Shown here piece by piece: positions 1 through 5,804 of a DNA stretch of 6,041 nt (its first letter is position 1; every line of letters begins with the position of its first letter). The DNA lies in contig JBAZKK010000044.1 of NCBI GenBank assembly GCA_041650795.1, positions 1 to 6,041 on the forward strand. Direction: 5' to 3'. A model generated the notes under the pieces. That model did no database searches, was not told the origin of the DNA, and worked only from the letters and a program-made list of their open reading frames with translations. The DNA comes from JBAZKK01 sp041650795 (lineage in GTDB: Bacteria > Omnitrophota > Gorgyraeia > Gygaellales > Profunditerraquicolaceae). The translations under genes were made by a program, and so were the position numbers.

Positions 1-13
1 AGCGGCTTTTTTT
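1..13 (+). terminator. Possible tail of an upstream gene's terminator
   Basis: The window opens with AGCGGC followed by seven T residues. This is what the right arm and T-tract of a rho-independent terminator look like. The matching left arm (GCCGCT) would lie before position 1 and cannot be seen, so this is inference from half a structure. Confidence 0.3.
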
Positions 14-31
14 GTTTCTGTCATTATTTAC

Positions 32-37
32 TATAAT
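32..37 (+). promoter_or_regulatory. -10 box (TATAAT) for the first cold-shock gene
   Basis: A perfect TATAAT lies 25 bases before the ATG at 63. The sequence 17 bases upstream of it is only a T-run (TTTTTG at 9-14), so the -35 element is poor. Transcription would begin near 44 and give a leader of about 20 bases that holds little besides the Shine-Dalgarno sequence. That is far shorter than the long structured leader of E. coli cspA mRNA, so a cspA-type RNA thermosensor seems unlikely here. Confidence 0.5.
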
Positions 38-62
38 TCTAGAAGAAAGGAGGTTGTAAATA

Positions 63-263
63 ATGGCAAGAGGTAAAGTAAAATGGTTTAGCAATCCTAA
101 GGGTTACGGCTTTATCACTACTGAATCGGGAACTGATGTTTTTGTGCATCACAGCGCGATACAGGGTGATGGTTATAAGTCCTTAGACGAAGGCCAGGAG
201 GTTGAATTTGAAGTTGAAAAAGGGCCTAAGGGTGACCAAGCTACCAAGGTAGTGAAGTTATAA
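63..263 (+). CDS. Cold-shock-domain protein, CspA family
   Basis: This is a 66-residue single-domain cold-shock protein. The family folds as a five-stranded OB barrel that binds single-stranded RNA and DNA in the cytoplasm and melts RNA secondary structure. Family hallmarks are all visible: K7-W8-F9 on strand 1, the RNP1 motif K13-G-Y-G-F-I18, and the RNP2 motif V26-F-V-H-H30. The C-terminal half carries the usual VEFEVEKGPKG stretch. Length and motif spacing are normal for the family and nothing is missing. The start is fixed by a strong AAAGGAGG at about 46-53 just before ATG 63. The gene is followed immediately by a terminator-like hairpin and then by a divergent paralogue. The family is clear, but whether it is cold-induced or constitutive cannot be told from sequence. 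Confidence 0.96.
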   Translation: MARGKVKWFSNPKGYGFITTESGTDVFVHHSAIQGDGYKSLDEGQEVEFEVEKGPKGDQATKVVKL

Positions 264-271
264 ACCTGAAA

Positions 272-310
272 AATAAGCCCGGTTCCACAGGATGCCGGGC
301 TTATTCTTTT
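272..310 (+). terminator. Terminator-like hairpin between the two cold-shock genes
   Basis: AATAAGCCCGG (272-282) pairs perfectly over 11 bp with CCGGGCTTATT (295-305), with a 12-base loop, followed by CTTTT. The T-tract is short and interrupted, so termination may be partial. No promoter is visible between this hairpin and the next gene, whose Shine-Dalgarno sequence begins a few bases later. Read-through is therefore the simplest way for the next gene to be expressed. Confidence 0.8.
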
Positions 311-327
311 AAAGAAGGAGGCAAGAA

Positions 328-534
328 ATGCACACCGGAAAAATCAAGAAATTGGTGCGGGAAAGAGGCTTTGGTTTTATCAGCGATACCGATGGACGCG
401 AAGTGTTTTTCCATCAGTCCAGCATTATAGATGCTAGCTTCGATTCCCTAAAAGAAGAGCAGGCAGTTGAGTTTGAAGTCGAGAATTCCCCCAAGGGCCC
501 GCGGGCTGTCAACGTTAAGCCGTCGGCCGCTTAA
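328..534 (+). CDS. Divergent cold-shock-domain protein
   Basis: This 68-residue protein aligns without gaps to the upstream cold-shock protein through the core. RNP1 is present as R13-G-F-G-F-I18 and RNP2 as V26-F-F-H-Q30, so an OB-fold nucleic-acid binder is expected. It differs at key surface positions: the W8-F9 of its neighbour is K8-L9, Y15 is F15, V28 is F28 and H30 is Q30. The tail keeps VEFEVENSPKGP. A strong GAAGGAGG at about 314-321 sets the start at ATG 328. It lies 64 bases after the first cold-shock gene, behind a hairpin, and 34 bases before the acyltransferase gene, with which it is probably co-transcribed. Its ligand preference probably differs from the canonical paralogue; that is inference. 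Confidence 0.92.
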   Translation: MHTGKIKKLVRERGFGFISDTDGREVFFHQSSIIDASFDSLKEEQAVEFEVENSPKGPRAVNVKPSAA

Positions 535-568
535 GCGGTTCTCTGAATATCTCTAAGAGGATGCAGCA

Positions 569-1294
569 ATGAAAATGGTAGCATCCCTAGTCATCTGGGG
601 CATTGCCGCCCTGATGACCTTGCTGGTATTTTTTGCAGTTCTGTTTGTAATGTTGTTTCTCCTGCCTTTTGACCGCAAGAGGAAGATTGCCCATTCGCAG
701 GGGTTCTGGTGGGCAGACGCCATCATCGGACTGAACCCTTTCTGGCGCTTCAACATTAGCGGGCTGGAGCATATCAACCCGCAGAAAACCTACGTAGTAG
801 TAGCCAACCATCAGAGTCTCGCCGATATCGTAATGCTTTACAAAACCCGTATGCAGTTTAAGTGGGTCGCCAAGGATAGCCTTTTCAAGATCCCCGTTTT
901 CGGCTGGTGTATGTCGCGCATGAAGTACATCAGGCTCACCCGCGGAAAATATTCCAGTGTCAGGGATGTTTACGGGGAAGCGGCTAATTGGCTGCGTCGC
1001 GGTGTCTCGGTGCTTTTTTTCCCCGAGGGGACACGCAGCATTGCCCCAGGCATGAATAATTTCAAGAACGGAGCTTTCAAGCTGGCCATAAAAGAAAAGA
1101 AACCGATCCTGCCGGTTTACATCGAAGGCAGCCGCGGGGTTATCCCGCGCGGCAGTTGGATTTTTAAATCCCGGGCCTCGTGCAGGTTAGTCGTTCTTCC
1201 CGAGATTGATACCGCCGGCTTCAGAGCCGAAGATTTTGCCAGGCTTAGAGACAATACCTACCATATGTTATCCTCTGAGGCCGCTTACTCCTAA
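569..1294 (+). CDS. 1-acyl-glycerol-3-phosphate acyltransferase (PlsC-like)
   Basis: This 241-residue membrane-associated acyltransferase belongs to the PlsC/LPLAT family. The family moves an acyl chain onto lysophosphatidate to make phosphatidate, the precursor of membrane phospholipids. A hydrophobic N-terminal segment (about residues 5-33) anchors it to the inner membrane. The catalytic HX4D motif is seen as N80-H81-QSLA-D86. The acceptor-binding motif is F151-P-E-G-T-R156, and the motif IV region is I180-L-P-V183 followed by the EGSRG stretch. A motif II-like stretch (Y120-IRLTRG) lies between. Length is normal for the family. The ATG at 569 follows AAGAGG with suitable spacing. The gene sits directly behind the second cold-shock gene with no promoter seen between them. 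The family is certain; the exact lysolipid substrate is not, so no gene symbol is given. Confidence 0.9.
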   Translation: MKMVASLVIWGIAALMTLLVFFAVLFVMLFLLPFDRKRKIAHSQGFWWADAIIGLNPFWRFNISGLEHINPQKTYVVVANHQSLADIVMLYKTRMQFKWVAKDSLFKIPVFGWCMSRMKYIRLTRGKYSSVRDVYGEAANWLRRGVSVLFFPEGTRSIAPGMNNFKNGAFKLAIKEKKPILPVYIEGSRGVIPRGSWIFKSRASCRLVVLPEIDTAGFRAEDFARLRDNTYHMLSSEAAYS

Positions 1295-1318
1295 GCCGGC
1301 GCCTTTTAAAGAAGCCCC

Positions 1319-1346
1319 TTAACTTTTATGCTAAACAGGTTATAAT
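1319..1346 (+). promoter_or_regulatory. Promoter of the cupin gene, predicted leaderless
   Basis: TTAACT (1319-1324) and TATAAT (1341-1346) are separated by 16 bases. The ATG at 1353 begins seven bases after the end of the -10 box, which is where transcription would normally start. No Shine-Dalgarno sequence fits before this ATG. The predicted mRNA therefore starts at or next to the start codon. Confidence 0.7.
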
Positions 1347-1352
1347 ATAGGA

Positions 1353-1676
1353 ATGAAAGACCCCAAGCCCTTTATAAAGACACTAAGCGCTAAGAGGAGA
1401 TTCAAGCGGCTCCTGGGGGTTTCAGGGGAATCCAGGGGTATGCGTTCAGGCCTGGTTGCTCTTAAGCCCGGCGAGTCCATAGGATGGCATAGCACCGAAC
1501 ATAAAGAAGAGGCTCTGATTATCCTGGAGGGGAGGGGCAAGGTTTATCTCGGCAAGAAAACCGTTACTGCTTGCGGCAGCTCTTTTGTTTATCTTCCGCG
1601 CGGCACCTGCCATAATGTGAAAAATACCGGCACCGGAATTTTAAAGTACGTTTATCTTACCTCTCAGCCCCGTTAA
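1353..1676 (+). CDS. Small single-domain cupin protein
   Basis: This 107-residue protein has one conserved beta-barrel cupin domain at about residues 33-103. Cupin motif 1 is seen at G44-WH46-STE-H50-KEE53 ending in G60, and motif 2 at G75 through P82-R-G84, H87 and N91. Candidate metal ligands are H46, H50, E53 and H87. The usual HXH pair is altered because T48 stands where the second His would be. The first 25 or so residues are rich in Lys and Arg. Stand-alone cupins of this size include sugar-binding, isomerase, dioxygenase and regulatory proteins, and nothing here picks one. The gene has its own promoter, with the start codon at the predicted transcription start and no Shine-Dalgarno sequence. 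It does not obviously share a pathway with the acyltransferase before it or purU after it. Confidence 0.85.
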   Translation: MKDPKPFIKTLSAKRRFKRLLGVSGESRGMRSGLVALKPGESIGWHSTEHKEEALIILEGRGKVYLGKKTVTACGSSFVYLPRGTCHNVKNTGTGILKYVYLTSQPR

Positions 1677-1685
1677 TCTTAAGGC

Positions 1686-1714
1686 TTGTTACCGAAAGTT
1701 AATGCGGGTATAAT
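1686..1714 (+). promoter_or_regulatory. Promoter of purU, predicted leaderless
   Basis: TTGTTA (1686-1691) and TATAAT (1709-1714) are separated by the ideal 17 bases. ATG 1721 lies seven bases past the end of the -10 box, exactly the geometry seen for the cupin gene. No Shine-Dalgarno sequence is present. A second in-frame ATG at 1727 is possible but also lacks one. Confidence 0.72.
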
Positions 1715-1720
1715 GATGCT

Positions 1721-2569
1721 ATGGGCATGAATAGCTGTATCCTTTTATTGCAGTGCCGCGACCAAAGGGGCATTGTGGCAGGGGTATCCCAGTTTATATT
1801 TGAGCGCGGAGGCAATATCGTCAACGCCGACCAGCATACCACCGGAGCCGAGGGTGGTTATTTTTTTATGCGGGTGGAATTCTTGATAGACCTAAAGCGT
1901 TACGGCAAGGAGCGTTTATCCGAAGAGTTCAGGCCCCTTGCCGCAAAATTCAATGCCAGTTGGAATATCTACCGGCGTGACGAAACCCTGCGTATGGGGA
2001 TATTGGTTTCCCGTCCCGACCATTGCCTGGTTGAGCTTCTATATCTGTGGCGTTGCGGCCAGCTGCGCGGCGAGATATCATTTGTCATCAGTAATTACGA
2101 AGGCCACTCGGAGCTGGTAGAGCAGTTCAAGGCCCCGTTTTATTATATCCCTGCCAATAAGATAAACCGCTGCGAAGATGAAATCCTGGCCTTAGCCAAA
2201 AATAATTCTGATTTCCTGGTTCTTGCCCGTTACATGCTGGTGCTTTCCCCTAAATTCTTAAAGCAATACGGCAAAGATATAGTAAATATCCATCACGGTT
2301 TTCTTCCATCCTTTAAGGGCTCCGACCCCTACCGCCAGGCCCTGGAGACCGGCGTCAAGGTAATAGGCGCTACCGCGCATTTTGTAACCGAGCAGCTTGA
2401 CGAGGGGCCTATTATCAGCCAGAGGGTTGAAAGGGTTTCGCATAAGGACGATTACAAGGCATTGGTCGAGAAGGGCAAGAACCTGGAGAAAAGGGCGCTT
2501 TCGGATGCGCTCCAGAGTTATCTTGATTACCGCATCATCAGGCATCGCGATACCACCATCGTCTTCTAA
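1721..2569 (+). CDS. purU: Formyltetrahydrofolate deformylase PurU
   Basis: PurU hydrolyses 10-formyltetrahydrofolate to tetrahydrofolate and formate in the cytoplasm. This balances the one-carbon pool and can supply formate for formate-dependent purine synthesis. At 282 residues it has the usual family length and two-part design. An N-terminal ACT domain at about 5-85 begins ILLLQCRDQRGIVAGVS, and a formyltransferase-fold domain fills about 90-280. The catalytic Asn-His-Asp set is visible as N189 and H191 in VNIHHGFLPSFKG and D227 in QLDEGPII. The stretch GVKVIGATAHFVT between them is typical of PurU. The gene has its own leaderless-type promoter, and a BASS transporter gene follows after 20 bases. 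In E. coli, PurU is controlled by methionine and glycine; the ACT domain here allows similar control but does not prove it. PurN is ruled out by the N-terminal ACT domain. Confidence 0.96.
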   Translation: MGMNSCILLLQCRDQRGIVAGVSQFIFERGGNIVNADQHTTGAEGGYFFMRVEFLIDLKRYGKERLSEEFRPLAAKFNASWNIYRRDETLRMGILVSRPDHCLVELLYLWRCGQLRGEISFVISNYEGHSELVEQFKAPFYYIPANKINRCEDEILALAKNNSDFLVLARYMLVLSPKFLKQYGKDIVNIHHGFLPSFKGSDPYRQALETGVKVIGATAHFVTEQLDEGPIISQRVERVSHKDDYKALVEKGKNLEKRALSDALQSYLDYRIIRHRDTTIVF

Positions 2570-2589
2570 GGATACGTCAAAAATTCCCG

Positions 2590-3507
2590 ATGATAAACAG
2601 AATAGCGGATTGGTTTACCCGTAAACTGGTCCTGTGGGTTTTGTCGGCAGTAGCGCTCGGTTATCTCTGGCCGCAGTCTTTAATCGGCTTCAGGCCTTAC
2701 ACCGAATGGCTGTTTGCCGTTACGATGTTCGGCATTGGTGCGGTACTTTCTTCGGAGGATTTTAAGCCGGTCCTGAAGAGCCCGCAGTCAGTCCTTCTGG
2801 GGACAGCGGCGCAGTTCGCGATTATGCCCTTATCCGGATTCCTGCTCGCTAAAATGCTGCATTTACCGGCCGAGCTTGCGCTGGGCGTAATCCTCGTAGG
2901 GGCGACGCCCGGGGCAATGGCCTCCAATGTCATATCTTACCTGGCTAAGGCAGACGTGGCTTATTCCGTGGCATTAACCACTACCTCCACTTTGCTTTCT
3001 CCGTTATTGACGCCGCTATTTACCTATATTTTCGCTCACTCCTTTATCGAGATAAAATTTTTGCCGATGGTAACGAGCATCGTCAAAATGGTTATACTGC
3101 CGTTGTTTCTGGGGATGCTGGCGAGGCATTATTTTCGAGAGAAGATAGAGAAGATAATCAAGGTTTTTCCGGCGCTCTCATCGCTTTTTATCGCCTTTAT
3201 CTGCGGGTTAGTGGTAGCGCTTAACAAGGATTACCTGGCAGGCATAACCCTGATGGTTTTCGCGGCGGTGTTCCTGCATAACCTCGCGGGGTTAATCCTT
3301 GGCTACGGAACAGGCAGGCTCTATCGTTTTGACACCAAGCGCTGCCGTACCCTTTCTTTCGAGGTAGGGATGCAGAACGCCGGCCTGGGAGCGGTACTGG
3401 CGCTGAAGCATTTTTCAGCTGCAACCGCGATACCAAATGCCTTATTTGCGACATGGTGCATCATTACCGCAGCAATCCTGGCGGAGTTTTGGAGAAAGCG
3501 GGGTTAA
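2590..3507 (+). CDS. BASS-family sodium:organic anion symporter
   Basis: This 305-residue integral membrane protein has the ten-helix pattern of the bile acid:sodium symporter (BASS) superfamily. The two crossover-helix signatures are clear: G104-A-T-P-G-A-M-A-S112-N113 with a Ser/Thr-rich stretch at 127-137, and E258-V-G-M-Q262-N263-A-G265. Together with Q75 these match the residues that hold two sodium ions in characterised bacterial homologues. Transport of a carboxylate driven by sodium is therefore expected. Bacterial members move substrates such as pantoate or 2-oxo acids, and bile acid itself is unlikely to be the natural one. The gene starts 20 bases after purU, with no good Shine-Dalgarno sequence before ATG 2590, so it probably depends on the purU transcript. 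A link to folate or pantothenate metabolism is tempting but unsupported. The C-terminal WRKRG tail is probably cytoplasmic. Confidence 0.9.
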   Translation: MINRIADWFTRKLVLWVLSAVALGYLWPQSLIGFRPYTEWLFAVTMFGIGAVLSSEDFKPVLKSPQSVLLGTAAQFAIMPLSGFLLAKMLHLPAELALGVILVGATPGAMASNVISYLAKADVAYSVALTTTSTLLSPLLTPLFTYIFAHSFIEIKFLPMVTSIVKMVILPLFLGMLARHYFREKIEKIIKVFPALSSLFIAFICGLVVALNKDYLAGITLMVFAAVFLHNLAGLILGYGTGRLYRFDTKRCRTLSFEVGMQNAGLGAVLALKHFSAATAIPNALFATWCIITAAILAEFWRKRG

Positions 3508-3538
3508 AGAGGCGTTTAAGACCTAACAAGGAGGACGA

Positions 3539-4114
3539 ATGGCAAAGATATTGTACGGATTGGCAATGTTATTTTTCGCGCTGCTGGTAATAACCGCATT
3601 TTTTCAGCCCTGGGTTGAGATAGAATCTTTTCAGGGAGGCACCATCCAGATAGGGAGCATACAGATTGCCAATATCCCGAAGATTGAGATAGGCAACCAG
3701 CAGCTGCTTAACCGCAGCATCAGCGGTTACGATCTGCCGGTGCTTGCTAACGGCCCGGACGCACGCCTCGTAATCAGCATCGTTAAGATATTTAAACCGG
3801 ACGTAAGGGATGTAGATAAAAAGAGCTACCTGGTTTGGGCCATCCCGGCCCTGGCCGCCGCCATCTTCTTACTCAGCATACTCCTTGCCCAAAATAAATT
3901 GGCGAATCTTATCATAGGGCTGGTAGGGGTTATGATTTTTGCGTTGGCGGGGTATAAACTTAATTCGGTAAGCCTGGATAAGGTCGTCATCGCGGTGCGC
4001 CTCGGCCACGGCATCTGGATGACCCTTTGGGGATACCTTGGGATGGGGTTGTCAAGCATCTTAAATCTTTTTTATCTCATTACTAAGAAAAGGGCAGAGG
4101 CCGGCCGCAAATAA
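3539..4114 (+). CDS. Four-helix membrane protein of unknown function
   Basis: I do not recognise this 191-residue protein. It has a first hydrophobic helix at about 4-22, then roughly 75 polar residues (23-97). Three more hydrophobic helices follow at about 98-117, 121-141 and 158-182, and the protein ends in a basic tail (KKRAEAGRK). Residues 33-55 are an Ile-rich alternating stretch (IQIGSIQIANIPKIEIGN) that suggests beta strands in the loop. By the positive-inside rule the basic C-terminus should be cytoplasmic, which with four helices puts the loop outside the membrane. A strong AAGGAGG at 3528-3534 fixes ATG 3539. It lies 31 bases after the BASS transporter gene and is probably co-transcribed with it. 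The next gene is a lipoprotein with its own promoter. It could be an envelope sensor or a transporter accessory protein; neither is supported directly. Confidence 0.82.
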   Translation: MAKILYGLAMLFFALLVITAFFQPWVEIESFQGGTIQIGSIQIANIPKIEIGNQQLLNRSISGYDLPVLANGPDARLVISIVKIFKPDVRDVDKKSYLVWAIPALAAAIFLLSILLAQNKLANLIIGLVGVMIFALAGYKLNSVSLDKVVIAVRLGHGIWMTLWGYLGMGLSSILNLFYLITKKRAEAGRK

Positions 4115-4118
4115 TCGT

Positions 4119-4147
4119 TTGACAAGTGCATAGGCCGATGTTAAGAT
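4119..4147 (+). promoter_or_regulatory. Promoter of the TRL-like lipoprotein gene
   Basis: A perfect TTGACA (4119-4124) and TAAGAT (4142-4147) are separated by 17 bases. Transcription would start near 4154, giving a leader of about 25 bases with AAGGAGG at 4166-4172. This promoter begins five bases after the stop of the membrane protein gene and makes the lipoprotein gene an independent unit. Confidence 0.7.
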
Positions 4148-4178
4148 TTAGACATCAGGCAAAACAAGGAGGTATGGC

Positions 4179-4496
4179 ATGAAGAGGGCTGTTCTTATGC
4201 TGCTGTTGGTCGGTGTAGCTGTTTTGTATTTAAGCGGTTGCGCAACGCCTTATCCTTACGGAGCTATTTATACCGAGATAAAGGCTCCCATAGCTACGGG
4301 AGGCGACGGGATGTCTTATAGTAAGGTCGGGGTTTCCAAGGCCACCTCAGTGCTCGGTCTGGTAGCTACCGGAGACGCCAGCATTAAAGCTGCGGCAGCC
4401 AACGGCGGAATCAAGAACGTAAAATATGTAGATTATGACGCCAGGAATATACTCGGCATCTACGGAGAATATACTACTACGGTTTATGGGGATTAA
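4179..4496 (+). CDS. TRL-like family lipoprotein
   Basis: This 105-residue secreted lipoprotein has a signal peptide with K2-R3, a hydrophobic core at about 4-18 and the lipobox L18-S-G-C21. Cys21 would be lipidated and the mature protein of about 85 residues anchored in the envelope. The mature part resembles the small TRL-like family: an opening GAIYTEIKAP, then K-x-G-x-S-K-A-T, L-G-L-V-A-T-G-D-A-S, an Ala-rich segment, GGIKNVKYVDYD, and an ending ILGIYGEYTTTVYGD. This family has no firmly known function. Ala after the lipidated Cys agrees with outer-membrane sorting under the E. coli rule, which may not apply here. A strong Shine-Dalgarno sequence, a consensus-like promoter and a strong terminator indicate a separately and probably well expressed single gene. 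Confidence 0.85.
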   Translation: MKRAVLMLLLVGVAVLYLSGCATPYPYGAIYTEIKAPIATGGDGMSYSKVGVSKATSVLGLVATGDASIKAAAANGGIKNVKYVDYDARNILGIYGEYTTTVYGD

Positions 4497-4523
4497 GTTT
4501 TGCCTTTGACCTTAAGCGGTCCC

Positions 4524-4557
4524 AAATAAGGCCGGCTCACACCGGCCTTATTTTTTT
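4524..4557 (+). terminator. Strong rho-independent terminator after the TRL-like gene
   Basis: AAATAAGGCCGG (4524-4535) pairs over 12 perfect base pairs with CCGGCCTTATTT (4542-4553) around the six-base loop CTCACA. A run of seven T residues (4551-4557) follows. It separates the lipoprotein gene from the greA group. Confidence 0.95.
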
Positions 4558-4594
4558 AAAATTGCCATAATTCAGTAATATACGGGGAAGCAAG

Positions 4595-5065
4595 ATGGAT
4601 GACATTTATTTGACGCAGGGCGGATACGAAAAATTAATCCAGGAACTGGAATACCTGCGCAACGTCAAGCGCAAGAAGATCTCCGAGGCTATTGCCCAGG
4701 CGCGGGCGCAGGGTGACATCAGCGAAAATGCCGAATACGACGCAGCCAAAGACGCCCAGGCCTTGAATGAGCAGAGGATTTCCGAACTCGAAGATAAGCT
4801 TGCCAGGGCGCGCATTATCGATAATGAGGATATCGATAGCGACGAAGCGCTCCTGGGGGCGAAGGTCAAATTGAAGGACCTGGATACCGAGGAAGAGATT
4901 GAGTATCTCCTGGTCTCGGAATTAGAGGCAGATTACGATTCCGGCAAGATCTCCGTTACTTCTCCGGTAGGCAAAGGCCTTCTGGGGCATAAGAAGGGGG
5001 AAGAAGTAGAGATTAAGATCCCGGCAGGCGTGTTGAGGTATAAGATACTTGAAGTGACGAGGTAG
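4595..5065 (+). CDS. greA: Transcription elongation factor GreA
   Basis: GreA enters the secondary channel of RNA polymerase and makes the active site cut the 3' end of backtracked RNA, rescuing stalled complexes. The protein is 156 residues, the normal length. The N-terminal coiled coil spans about 8-75, with the tip loop G40-D41-I-S-E44-N-A-E-Y-D. D41 and E44 are the acidic pair that supports the metal in the polymerase active site. The C-terminal FKBP-like domain at about 83-156 contains SPVGKGLLGHKKGEEVEIKIP. Conservation of the tip acids marks a cleavage-competent Gre factor rather than an inhibitory homologue. The start is supported by the conserved N-terminus and by a weak GGGGAA at 4584-4589. 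It follows a strong terminator, so a promoter should lie in 4558-4590, but only loose -10-like stretches are visible. An FAH-family gene follows 11 bases later. Confidence 0.97.
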   Translation: MDDIYLTQGGYEKLIQELEYLRNVKRKKISEAIAQARAQGDISENAEYDAAKDAQALNEQRISELEDKLARARIIDNEDIDSDEALLGAKVKLKDLDTEEEIEYLLVSELEADYDSGKISVTSPVGKGLLGHKKGEEVEIKIPAGVLRYKILEVTR

Positions 5066-5076
5066 GCAGATTAAGG

Positions 5077-5802
5077 ATGCGTATTGCCCGTTTCCGCTAC
5101 TGCTCTAAAGAAGCTTGGGGGATATGCGAAGGCGCAAAGATAAAAACTACCGGAGGTGCCTTCGATTTAAACAGGGTAAAGCTTCTTGCTCCGGCAGCCC
5201 CTTCCAAGATAGTGCTGGTAGGACTTAATTACCGCCGGCATGCCGAAGAGCTTCGCATGTCTATACCTAAGGAACCCCTTATATTTATCAAGCCGCCGAG
5301 CTCTCTCTGCGGCCAGGGCGAGAAGATTATTTATCCGAAGGGGGTCAAGAGACTTGATTATGAAGGCGAACTGGCGCTGGTAATTAAAAAGAAGGGGCGC
5401 TTTATCCCCGAATCCAGGGCTGCAAGCTATATTCTAGGTTACACCTGCCTAAACGACGTTACTGCCCGTGACCTGCAAAGAAGAGACGGGCAATGGACAA
5501 GGGCAAAGTCATTCGATACTTTCTCTCCTGTTGGCCCCTGGCTTGAAACACAGATTGACCCTTCGGGCCTGGCGATAAAAACGTTAGTCAACGGTAAACT
5601 AAAACAATCATCCTCAACCGCAGACTTCATCTTTTCCATCCCGCGCCTGGTATCTTTTATCTCCCGGGTAATGACCCTTATGCCGGGCGATATAATCTCT
5701 ACCGGCACGCCATCCGGTGTCGGCCCAATGCATCCCGGAGATATAGTGGAAGTAGCCATTGAAGGCATAGGCAGTCTTAAAAACCCTATTGTTTCCAGCT
5801 AA
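5077..5802 (+). CDS. Fumarylacetoacetate hydrolase (FAH) family protein
   Basis: This 241-residue cytosolic enzyme belongs to the FAH superfamily, whose members hydrolyse, decarboxylate or isomerise beta-keto or 2-oxo acids using a divalent metal. A short N-terminal region (about 1-42) precedes the catalytic domain. Visible hallmarks are N51-Y-R-R-H55-A-E-E, metal-ligand motif D94-Y-E96-G-E98, N126-D127-V-T-A-R-D, K144-S-F-D147, and GDIISTGTPSGVGP (204-217). This compact form is often labelled hydroxyheptadienedioate isomerase, acylpyruvase or oxaloacetate tautomerase/decarboxylase. No catabolic neighbours are present to choose among them. A housekeeping role in clearing metabolites is plausible but inferred. 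It starts 11 bases after greA, with GAGG overlapping the greA stop at rather long spacing, so translational coupling is likely. It stops two bases before the next ATG. Confidence 0.93.
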   Translation: MRIARFRYCSKEAWGICEGAKIKTTGGAFDLNRVKLLAPAAPSKIVLVGLNYRRHAEELRMSIPKEPLIFIKPPSSLCGQGEKIIYPKGVKRLDYEGELALVIKKKGRFIPESRAASYILGYTCLNDVTARDLQRRDGQWTRAKSFDTFSPVGPWLETQIDPSGLAIKTLVNGKLKQSSSTADFIFSIPRLVSFISRVMTLMPGDIISTGTPSGVGPMHPGDIVEVAIEGIGSLKNPIVSS

Positions 5803-5804
5803 AG

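Noticed and set aside
527..538. 12-base palindrome CCGCTTAAGCGG over the stop codon of the second cold-shock gene
   Set aside because: It can form only a four-pair stem around TTAA with no T-tract, too weak for a terminator; an operator is possible but unsupported.
553..811. Minus-strand open frames opposite the acyltransferase gene
   Set aside because: They lie inside a gene with clear catalytic motifs, show no family features and have no ribosome site; they are antisense shadows.
1278..1310. GC-rich stretch with GGCGCC and TTTT after the acyltransferase gene
   Set aside because: I could not pair more than about four bases around a sensible loop, so I do not call a terminator.
4562..4581. 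TTGCCA and TAATAT as a promoter for greA
   Set aside because: The two elements are only eight bases apart, and other -10-like stretches there lack a -35 partner; a greA promoter is expected but I cannot place it.
4606..4869. Ser/Leu/Ala-rich minus-strand frame opposite greA
   Set aside because: Its composition is the expected reverse reading of the Glu/Lys/Arg-rich GreA coiled coil.
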